The notes under the pieces: generated by a model | What the model was told of the DNA's origin: nothing | What the model saw: only the letters and a program-made list of their open reading frames with translations | Database searches by the model: none | From: Methylococcaceae bacterium | GTDB taxonomy: Bacteria > Pseudomonadota > Gammaproteobacteria > Methylococcales > Methylomonadaceae | Length of the DNA stretch: 13,366 bases | Direction of reading: 5' to 3' | Assembly (NCBI GenBank): GCA_947506075.1 | Contig: CANNNN010000028.1 | Coordinates: 1-13,366 of the forward strand | In this document: positions 7,829 through 13,366 of the stretch, piece after piece | Numbering within the stretch: position 1 is the stretch's first letter | Layout of the letters: every line of letters starts with the position of its first letter | Made by a program: the position numbers and the translations under genes

Positions 7829-7869
7829 TGCAGGGCCGCAGGCGACGTAACAGTGCCTGCGACCCTGCA
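7829..7869. repeat. Long imperfect inverted repeat beyond the tolC 3' end
   Basis: A 15-bp stem pairs 7829-7843 with 7855-7869 around an 11-base loop. There is one non-Watson-Crick position, which is a U-G pair if transcribed from the minus strand. It begins and ends with TGCAGG/CCTGCA, as does the core of the hairpin at 126-165. It lies about 120 bases past the tolC stop, and no immediate T-run follows on the minus strand; a TTTTTATTAAATTT stretch comes about 15-30 bases later. It may be the transcription end of tolC or a dispersed palindromic element. Confidence 0.6.
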
Positions 7870-7870
7870 A

Positions 7871-7887
7871 GCTAAGACTCGCTTAGC
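7871..7887. repeat. Short hairpin adjacent to the larger inverted repeat
   Basis: GCTAAG (7871-7876) and CTTAGC (7882-7887) form a 6-bp stem with a 5-base loop. It starts two bases from the larger hairpin at 7829-7869, giving two hairpins in tandem in the 319-bp non-coding gap between tolC and hemC. Confidence 0.5.
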
Positions 7888-7985
7888 CAGTTCGCAACAA
7901 ATAGCCCAGCGTAAATCAGCCCCATCCGTGTCATCCGCTCTCTTTTGCTATCTATCTAATGCTGGATTATTTTTTTCGAGTTATC

Positions 7986-9533
7986 TTATTGCCCTGTCCC
8001 AGTGATTTTATTGCTTAAATTGGGATTTAGCGGTTTAGCTTTTAAGACAATAGCTTCCAAATCAATCCGCTTCATCTCGGGCGCTACCGCCTGACAGGTT
8101 TTATACGCATCAATGGAGTCTTCTTTGGCAATCTCTGGTAAATCTTCGCGAACAACACCTAACTTACTCAGTAGCTCACCCTGGCCTGCATAAGTACGGG
8201 CGTAGGCAGTAGCTAAATCACGCTCTGTTGTGGTGTAATTCATCCTTGAATTAAAGTATTCATTCTCGGTATCCAGCAAATCAAGCAAGGTACGCTGACC
8301 AATATCAAATTGCTTGCGATAGGCCTCGCGTGCCTTTTCAATCGATAATTGATGCTGATCCCGAAGCGGCAGTTGCGCCTTCAAGTTAATCACATCGTTG
8401 TAGGCTATCACCAAGGTCTGACGCGTATCCCTACAGGCTTTATCACGCAGATCCTTTGAATTGTAGAGCTTTTCAAGGGTCTGCCCAACGACCGATTTAT
8501 CGGTAAAACCATTAAACAGGTTGTAACTTGCTGTCAGCTGTATCGCATCTCCGGCATTGACATTATTGCGGCCGTCATTGCTGGTCTGTACGTTTTTCGT
8601 GCCGAGCAAATCCAAGCGTGGTGAATATTTAGCCCGGCTGGCATTCACCTCATCCTCGGTAGCTATAATATTTTCTATCGCCGCCAGGATGTCGGGGTTT
8701 TTCTGATAGGTTGTCTCTAATGCCTTAGTTGCTGTAGGTTCCACATCGGCCTTAAAGAAATCCACTTCCGGCAACTCGGCGGGGGGCAATTCGCCGGTTA
8801 ATCGCTGGTAACGCGTTTCCACGTTTTGCAGATTAGTGGTTTGGGTAAGCAAGTTTGCCTCGGCCAGGTTTAAACGCGCATTGGCCTGTTCCAGATCCAC
8901 GCGACGACCTACACCTGAAACAGCGCGTTCTTCAACAAGATTAAACAGCTGCTTGTGTACTGCATAGTTGTCAGATGCATATTCGACAAATTGACGATAT
9001 TTCTGGGTATCTATGTAAGCCTTGACGGTATCCATAGCCGTGCTTTGCATCGCACTTTGTATCTGGTAGTAGCGAACCCGCGCCGCATGACCTAAACGAT
9101 TAACGGTATTCCGGGTGGCAAAGCCGTCAAACAGCATCTGATGCAGCACCAGCTGAGTCTGAATGTCTGGGGTTTGAGTATTATTGATATTGGGTGTCTG
9201 TCGTTCTTGAAGCCGCCCAGTGGAAATCAAATCAACGCGCGGCAAATAACCCCCGATTGCAGCATTATGCTCTTGTTCTGCGCTCAGGTAAGTATGATAA
9301 CTTGCCTGCACCTCAGGGTTGCCGGTGATGGTCTTCTCAACAAGATCCCTCAAGGTGAATGGTGAAGCCGGCTTAACAATTTCTGAATCCTTTGCCGGCT
9401 CGCCCTTGCAATGCCCCATTGGCAGGCCGCAGGTTACGGTCATATCCAAACCGGGAAAGCTTGACTCCGCATGAGCAAGATCTGCAACCAGCAGTGCAGC
9501 AATGATCGGAATTGTGAAATTAATTTTTTTCAT
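7986..9533 (-). CDS. TolC-family outer-membrane channel, probably LapE-type type I secretion pore
   Basis: The 515-residue protein has a Sec signal peptide (MKK, hydrophobic core, cleavage likely after AHA at 20-22). Two repeated outer-membrane-efflux regions follow (about 59-250 and 268-462) with the diagnostic strand/turn blocks MLFDGFATRN (133-142) and YNLFNGFTDK (337-346). Helical signatures VGRRVDLEQANARL (208-221) and IGQRTLLDLLDTENEY (411-426) are typical of TolC proteins for type I secretion. Such trimers form the outer-membrane exit for an ABC exporter. Divergent lapG-lapD suggests it is the LapE-like pore that both exports and holds a large adhesin at the surface; the exporter and adhesin are not in view. 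A segment before the first repeat holds two close cysteines (C35, C42), and about 50 residues follow the second repeat. It could instead serve drug or protein efflux. Confidence 0.92.
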   Translation of the reverse strand: MKKINFTIPIIAALLVADLAHAESSFPGLDMTVTCGLPMGHCKGEPAKDSEIVKPASPFTLRDLVEKTITGNPEVQASYHTYLSAEQEHNAAIGGYLPRVDLISTGRLQERQTPNINNTQTPDIQTQLVLHQMLFDGFATRNTVNRLGHAARVRYYQIQSAMQSTAMDTVKAYIDTQKYRQFVEYASDNYAVHKQLFNLVEERAVSGVGRRVDLEQANARLNLAEANLLTQTTNLQNVETRYQRLTGELPPAELPEVDFFKADVEPTATKALETTYQKNPDILAAIENIIATEDEVNASRAKYSPRLDLLGTKNVQTSNDGRNNVNAGDAIQLTASYNLFNGFTDKSVVGQTLEKLYNSKDLRDKACRDTRQTLVIAYNDVINLKAQLPLRDQHQLSIEKAREAYRKQFDIGQRTLLDLLDTENEYFNSRMNYTTTERDLATAYARTYAGQGELLSKLGVVREDLPEIAKEDSIDAYKTCQAVAPEMKRIDLEAIVLKAKPLNPNLSNKITGTGQ

Positions 9534-10146
9534 CGTGTGAACAGCTCAAGATTAGATGTTAAGTGTAAGTAGATGCAATTTCAGTGTTTATGATGGGTAA
9601 GCCCCTTGTTTAAATAAGGCTACGTTAATTCGGCGGCCCTGGAAAAAGCAGATGGGCCACAGCTGAGTACAGATAAAAAACGGGGACTATGAAGCCAATG
9701 AATGCACTTATTATAAATGCAGTTGAGTTGCAACTTGATGAAAAATTAATAAACACTATCCGTTAGCCTGTCTGTAAATACTGGACTGTTCCATTGTCGA
9801 GATATATTTAGTTCATACTGAAGCTCTATCATGCCTTTATCAGCATCCAATAGCTAACAAGCTTTAAACGTTTCGCAAAATACATGACACTACGTAATAG
9901 CACTTAGTTATGATGCAAGAGTTCTTAGTTGCTTGCAAGAAAATGTTTAAATTGCCGCCTAAGGAGATGAGCTAAGCGCTTACTAAAATTTCATGCTACA
10001 GTTAGATTCAAATACCCATCTCTACGCAGCTTTCCACCCATACGCATCAAAAATATCTTTATGGATCAAAGTCACCCTGAAAGAGCCTTGCCCCCGTCAT
10101 TTTTTGAGGACGCCGCCATCATCTCAGTGGTTTTTTAGTCTAGGCG
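9534..10146. other. 613-bp divergent intergenic region between the TolC-family gene and lapG
   Basis: AT-rich DNA separating divergently transcribed genes, so it should hold both promoters and any c-di-GMP-responsive control. I see several short palindromes: a 16-bp near-palindrome CCTTGTTTAAATAAGG (9604-9619, one mismatched pair), AGTTGCAACT (about 9726-9735) and TAAGCGCTTA (9973-9982). A perfect TATAAT occurs on the minus strand near 9710-9716 without a good -35. I found no c-di-GMP riboswitch and no credible gene. An open frame from 9993 runs mostly inside lapG in another frame. Confidence 0.5.
9551..9578 (-). promoter_or_regulatory. Possible promoter for the TolC-family gene
   Basis: On the minus strand TTGCAT (9578-9573) and TCTAAT (9556-9551) are separated by 16 bases. 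The -10 element matches the consensus at five of six positions. The implied leader would be only about 12 bases, which is short. Spotted by eye only. Confidence 0.3.
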
Positions 10147-10821
10147 ATGAAAAACAGCTTACTCAGACTAGGTTTAAGTGTTTTTATAGTTTTTGCATTA
10201 CTTCACTTATCTTATGCAAGCAACTTTTACAAATTAGCCGAACTCGCCGAGCAACGGTATGGGATTTCTGCACGAAATACCGTTTTAAACCTGCAAATCA
10301 CCGTTAACCAACTCAAGTCTGCATCAGAGCTGGAAAAAATCACGCGTATCAATGATTTTTTTAATACGGAAATTAAATACTTCGATGAAGACATTAATAT
10401 CTGGGGCCAATCCGATTATTGGGCAACGCCCCTAGAATCCCTGGGCAAGGAACGCGGCGACTGTGAAGACTTTAGCATTGCCAAATATGTATTCCTCAGG
10501 GAGCTTGATATTCCCAATGAGCGCCTCAAACTGACCTACGTTCGCGCCCAAATAGGCGGACCACACAGCAGGGTTTTTGCCGCACACATGGTCTTGATCT
10601 ACTACGCGACGCCCACCGCAGAGCCGCTGATACTTGACAACCTCATTCCAAGCATACGCCCGGCCTCCCGGCGGACGGACCTTATCCCGGTTTTTAGTTT
10701 CAATAGCGAAGGTCTTTGGGTCGGAGCGGCCAATACCCCGATGGGGGAGTCATTAAACAATCTTTCGCGCTGGCGTAATGTCTTAGCGCGAATTCATGCT
10801 GACGGTATAGACAAAATATAA
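10147..10821 (+). CDS. lapG: LapG-type periplasmic cysteine protease
   Basis: This 224-residue protein has a signal peptide or signal anchor (residues 1-25, ending YAS) and a bacterial transglutaminase-like cysteine protease fold (LapG family, peptidase C93). The triad is clear: C106 in ERGDCEDFS, H147 in AAHMVLIYY and D164 in LILDNL; the 17-residue His-Asp spacing matches Pseudomonas LapG. D105 and E107 flank the cysteine like the calcium ligands reported for LapG. LapG clips the N-terminal retention region of a giant surface adhesin at a di-alanine site and so releases cells from biofilm. It is held inactive by LapD when c-di-GMP is high. lapD follows after 14 bases, so the two are an operon. 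The start ATG has only a weak AGGCG upstream. The adhesin substrate is not in the window. Confidence 0.92.
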   Translation: MKNSLLRLGLSVFIVFALLHLSYASNFYKLAELAEQRYGISARNTVLNLQITVNQLKSASELEKITRINDFFNTEIKYFDEDINIWGQSDYWATPLESLGKERGDCEDFSIAKYVFLRELDIPNERLKLTYVRAQIGGPHSRVFAAHMVLIYYATPTAEPLILDNLIPSIRPASRRTDLIPVFSFNSEGLWVGAANTPMGESLNNLSRWRNVLARIHADGIDKI

Positions 10822-10835
10822 AATAAGGAATCACT

Positions 10836-12758
10836 ATGTCTCTGAGTAAAAAATTATGGATAACCATCATCATCGCAATAAGCTTGGCATTTGGCGCCAG
10901 CATTGTCGTCAATACCATCTCCAGCAAGGACTATCTGGAAACACAGCTCCGGATGAAAAATATTGATAATGCAGTTTCTCTAGCGCTATCGATATCGCAA
11001 ATGGAGAAAGACCCGGTGATTATTGACCTGATGCTGTCCGCCCAATTCGACAATGGCCATTACCAATATATCCGGCTCGTCGACCCTGCCGGCAAGATTA
11101 TGATTGCAAGAGAAAACCCTCAGCTTGCGCCCGATGTGCCGCTCTGGTTTACCCGGCTGATACCCATTAGTGCGCCTGCCGGCATTGCGCAGATACAGGA
11201 TGGCTGGTCGCAATATGGCACTTTGTCGCTGGCAAGCACGACCGAGTTCGCCTACCAGGATTTGTGGAAAGGTATTTTAATGGCCTTGTTCTGGAACGCG
11301 ATTATCGCGGCGGTCACCGGCTTAATCGGTACACTTATTTTAAAGAAGATACTCAGTCCCTTAAACGCTATGGTCGACATGGCTGTGGCGATAGGTGACA
11401 AAAACTTTATCAGCATACAGGAGCCAGGCACCATCGAATTTAAAACCCTGGCTCGGGCGATGAACCAACTCTCCACCCGTATCAAGGTGATGCTCAGAGA
11501 CCAGTCACAACTATTAGAAGAGCTGCGACGGGAAGCTAACTACGACCCTATCACCGGCCTAATGAACCGCAAGTACTTTATCAGTCGCCTCGCCACGCAT
11601 ATTTCAAATGAAGACAGCTTTAGTGAGGGTGTACTGGTCGTTTCTCATATTGCAAACCTGGCAGAAATTAACGCTACCCTAGGCAGCATAGAAACCGATA
11701 GACTGCTGAAGAAAATGGGCAATGAACTGGGGGCCTTATGCCATCAAAACCGTACACTTATCGCAGGCCGCTTTACGGGTTCTGGTTTGGCGGTTTTCTC
11801 ACAACTGCCTATAGATCATCATCAGCTGGAGACGCAGATCAAGAACCTCCAATTAAAGGCGGCAGCCACACTGCCCGAAACCATTCCGGACATGATCTTG
11901 TCCAGCACCTCATGCAAGGTCAGTATATCGGATCAGCTCGAAAGTCTTAAAGCACTGATCAGCCACCTTAATGAAAAAATCAGTCCGGATGAAATTGACC
12001 TGATCGATTTAATTAGCCATAGCTACAGCACTAGCTATGAAAATAATGATGAGGCTCAGTGGCGAACCATGCTGACCGCAGCGCTGGACGCTAAACATCT
12101 TACACTCGCCGCATTCCCGGTTATTTCTACCGAGGGCAAGCTTATCCATAATGAGAGCCCGGTGCGCTTGCAGCTTGAACAAGGCGGCGCCTGGATTTCT
12201 GCTGCCGAATTTATCGCATCGGCCATCAAACTGGACCTGATTACGCGCATTGATGACATGGTCGTCGAGTTTGCCATCGCAGCCTTAGCCGGAGGCAGTC
12301 CAGCCATCGCGCTCAATGTTTCCACTAACGCGATGTGCAACTCATCCTATCTTGATAATCTAACCGCCTTGCTTACCCAACACCCTGCCGCCGCCGCGCA
12401 GCTTTGGCTGGACGTCACCGAAGACGGTGTATTTAACCAGCTGGATGAATTCAGGCATTTTTGTAAAACGCTTAAAGCCCTGGGTTGTAAAATCGGCGTT
12501 AAGCATGTCGGCGCGCAGATAGCGCGGCTGGGTGAACTGCATGACCTTAATCTGGACTACATCAAGATTGATGCGTCGCTGATTCGCGGCATCGATAGCA
12601 ATACCGGCAACCAGGCTTTCCTGAAAGGCTTATGTCTGATTGCCCATTCAATCGGACTGATGACGATTGCAGAAGGCGTTTATACCGATAGAGAAATAAT
12701 CACCCTGCCAAGTTTGGGCATAGACGGCATGACCGGCTCTGCGATTAAACTCGATTAA
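10836..12758 (+). CDS. lapD: LapD-type c-di-GMP receptor (inner membrane, degenerate GGDEF-EAL)
   Basis: A 640-residue inside-out signalling protein: transmembrane helix 1 (about 8-27), periplasmic LapD/MoxY N-terminal domain (about 28-146), transmembrane helix 2 (about 147-170), HAMP (about 170-222), GGDEF-like (about 232-390) and EAL-like (about 405-638) domains. The cyclase signature site reads TGSGL (314-318) instead of GGDEF. The EAL site reads ESPVR (440-444), and the DDFG block is lost (GVKHVGAQ at 554-561), so neither synthesis nor hydrolysis is expected. KID at 577-579 and E529 persist, compatible with ligand binding. W124 in DGWSQYG matches the tryptophan that LapD inserts into LapG. 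When c-di-GMP binds the EAL domain, the periplasmic domain captures LapG and the adhesin stays attached. AAGGA lies seven bases before the ATG, just after lapG. Confidence 0.92.
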   Translation: MSLSKKLWITIIIAISLAFGASIVVNTISSKDYLETQLRMKNIDNAVSLALSISQMEKDPVIIDLMLSAQFDNGHYQYIRLVDPAGKIMIARENPQLAPDVPLWFTRLIPISAPAGIAQIQDGWSQYGTLSLASTTEFAYQDLWKGILMALFWNAIIAAVTGLIGTLILKKILSPLNAMVDMAVAIGDKNFISIQEPGTIEFKTLARAMNQLSTRIKVMLRDQSQLLEELRREANYDPITGLMNRKYFISRLATHISNEDSFSEGVLVVSHIANLAEINATLGSIETDRLLKKMGNELGALCHQNRTLIAGRFTGSGLAVFSQLPIDHHQLETQIKNLQLKAAATLPETIPDMILSSTSCKVSISDQLESLKALISHLNEKISPDEIDLIDLISHSYSTSYENNDEAQWRTMLTAALDAKHLTLAAFPVISTEGKLIHNESPVRLQLEQGGAWISAAEFIASAIKLDLITRIDDMVVEFAIAALAGGSPAIALNVSTNAMCNSSYLDNLTALLTQHPAAAAQLWLDVTEDGVFNQLDEFRHFCKTLKALGCKIGVKHVGAQIARLGELHDLNLDYIKIDASLIRGIDSNTGNQAFLKGLCLIAHSIGLMTIAEGVYTDREIITLPSLGIDGMTGSAIKLD

Positions 12759-13001
12759 CCAGGATAATCATTTCATCGGCGTAAGTATCCTTCATGACGG
12801 TTGGCCTTAGTGAGCTCACACAAATTTCACGCTGTACGCTTAGAAGAATTAATTGTCCACGAAAAGCACGCAATCATTCAACGAGACGTCAATCTGTAGG
12901 CCATCATATGAAGAGGAAAACCAATAAGAGGCCTTCATTTATTTCTTGCTTTTCATGGACTAACATCGGTTTTTAGCTTAATCGTTTACACAGGCAGGAT
13001 C
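12759..13001. other. Intergenic region after lapD
   Basis: A 243-bp gap. It contains a 10-bp palindrome GTGAGCTCAC (12810-12819) and AT-rich DNA leading into the nuclease gene. No strong terminator hairpin with a T-run follows lapD. A short open frame (12794-12976) has biased Arg/Ser/Lys content and no recognisable domain, and is not called. Confidence 0.5.
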
Positions 13002-13366
13002 ATGAGAATTTTACTGATTTTATTATTATGTTTATCCGGCTGGGTACATGCGGACATCTACGAATGGCAGGATGCGAACGGCAGCAAGCATTTTTCAGAC
13101 CGGCCGGTTGCCGAGGCAAAAAAACTTGCTATAAAACCGGGCTATGACTTTTTCCGGGTCAAGACGGTTTTTGATGGCGATACCGTGTTGCTCGAGGATG
13201 GGCGAAAAATCCGCTTCCTGGGCATCAATACGCCGGAGATTCAGCACCGTGATAAACCGGCCGATGCGGGCGGCGACGAAGCCAAGCGCTGGTTGATAGC
13301 ACAGTTGAAAGACAGTAAAGTCCGGCTGGAAATCAGCGCCGAAAAAACCGACAAATACGACAGAAC
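13002..13366 (+). CDS. Secreted thermonuclease-family (SNase) nuclease with N-terminal DUF4124, 3' end missing
   Basis: The first 121 residues are visible; the gene runs off the window. A signal peptide (1-17, cleavage likely after VHA) is followed by a DUF4124 segment (about 18-40, IYEWQDANGSKHFSDRP), common in secreted or envelope proteins of proteobacteria. The start of a staphylococcal-nuclease domain follows (from about 50). Key residues align with the Staphylococcus enzyme: D60 in VFDGDT (its D21), R71 in RFLGINTPE (its R35), E79 (its E43) and R121 in DKYDR (its R87); N76 replaces D40 at the NTPE position, as in many family members. The likely role is calcium-dependent cleavage of extracellular or periplasmic DNA/RNA. 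AGGCAGG just precedes the ATG. It is on the same strand as lapD but 243 bases away, so operon membership is uncertain. Confidence 0.9.
   Translation, partial: MRILLILLLCLSGWVHADIYEWQDANGSKHFSDRPVAEAKKLAIKPGYDFFRVKTVFDGDTVLLEDGRKIRFLGINTPEIQHRDKPADAGGDEAKRWLIAQLKDSKVRLEISAEKTDKYDR

Larger units (their letters stand above)
7667..7985. other. Non-coding region between hemC and tolC
   Basis: This 319-bp stretch lies upstream of hemC and downstream of tolC. It contains the possible hemC promoter, the two tandem hairpins, and otherwise AT-rich DNA. An open frame on the plus strand across its right part has no family resemblance, runs through the hairpins and has no clear ribosome binding site, so I do not call it a gene. 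Confidence 0.6.

Noticed and set aside
7781..8005. A 74-residue plus-strand open frame in the hemC-tolC gap
   Set aside because: It runs through both hairpins, overlaps the tolC end, and shows no domain or ribosome binding site.
9600..9700. Possible c-di-GMP (GEMM) riboswitch before the TolC-family gene or lapG
   Set aside because: A short GGCCC/GGGCC pairing is present but the conserved GEMM core and tetraloop-receptor pattern are not visible.
9993..10307. A 104-residue open frame just before and into lapG
   Set aside because: More than half overlaps lapG in another frame, the protein has no recognisable domain, and lapG has clear catalytic motifs.
12794..12976. A 60-residue open frame between lapD and the nuclease gene
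   Set aside because: Low-complexity basic composition, no homology recognised and no Shine-Dalgarno; it looks like chance.
1..13366. CRISPR array, tRNA, rRNA or complete insertion sequence
   Set aside because: No regularly spaced direct repeats, no cloverleaf or rRNA-like segments, and no transposase gene were seen on either strand.

Overview
The window reads as chromosomal DNA of a gammaproteobacterium of moderate GC content. The hemC-hemD-hemX-hemY order is a gammaproteobacterial arrangement, and the mix of genes (Pat-type acetyltransferase, Lap adhesion control, a DUF2934 protein, a group II intron) would suit a methanotroph-like lineage such as Methylococcales. That family-level placement is inference only; no gene here is specific to it.

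Left part, minus strand: bases 1-125 look like the 5' end of a group II intron (the rest lies outside the window). It abuts a perfect 16-bp inverted repeat (126-165) that follows the end of a large gene for a fused ADP-forming acyl-CoA synthetase/GNAT protein (Pat/YfiQ-like, 244-2925). Upstream of that is a small DUF2934 gene (3122-3331). Then, reading right to left, comes the tetrapyrrole cluster hemC (7666-6719), hemD, hemX, hemY. HemC makes hydroxymethylbilane, HemD closes it to uroporphyrinogen III, and HemX and HemY are membrane-anchored proteins long linked to the same operon. hemC/hemD overlap and hemD/hemX are one base apart, so co-transcription and coupled translation are likely.

Middle: a 319-bp non-coding stretch (7667-7985) holds the likely hemC promoter and two adjacent hairpins.

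Right part: a TolC-family outer-membrane channel gene (7986-9533, minus) is divergent from lapG-lapD (10147-12758, plus) across a 613-bp intergenic region. LapG is a periplasmic cysteine protease. LapD is an inner-membrane c-di-GMP receptor with decayed GGDEF and EAL domains that sequesters LapG. In known Lap systems LapG releases a giant type I-secreted adhesin from its TolC-type pore (LapE), so these three genes look like the outer-membrane exit plus the release switch of a c-di-GMP-controlled biofilm adhesin. The adhesin and its inner-membrane ABC transporter/membrane-fusion partners are not in the window.

Far right: a secreted nuclease of the staphylococcal thermonuclease family, preceded by a DUF4124 segment, starts at 13002 and runs off the end.

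No tRNA, rRNA, CRISPR array or complete transposon was seen. Most of the window is well-known biology. The less routine points are the intron/hairpin junction, retention of both phospho-histidines in the Pat-like protein, the orphan Lap control module, and the hairpins and palindromes in the intergenic regions.
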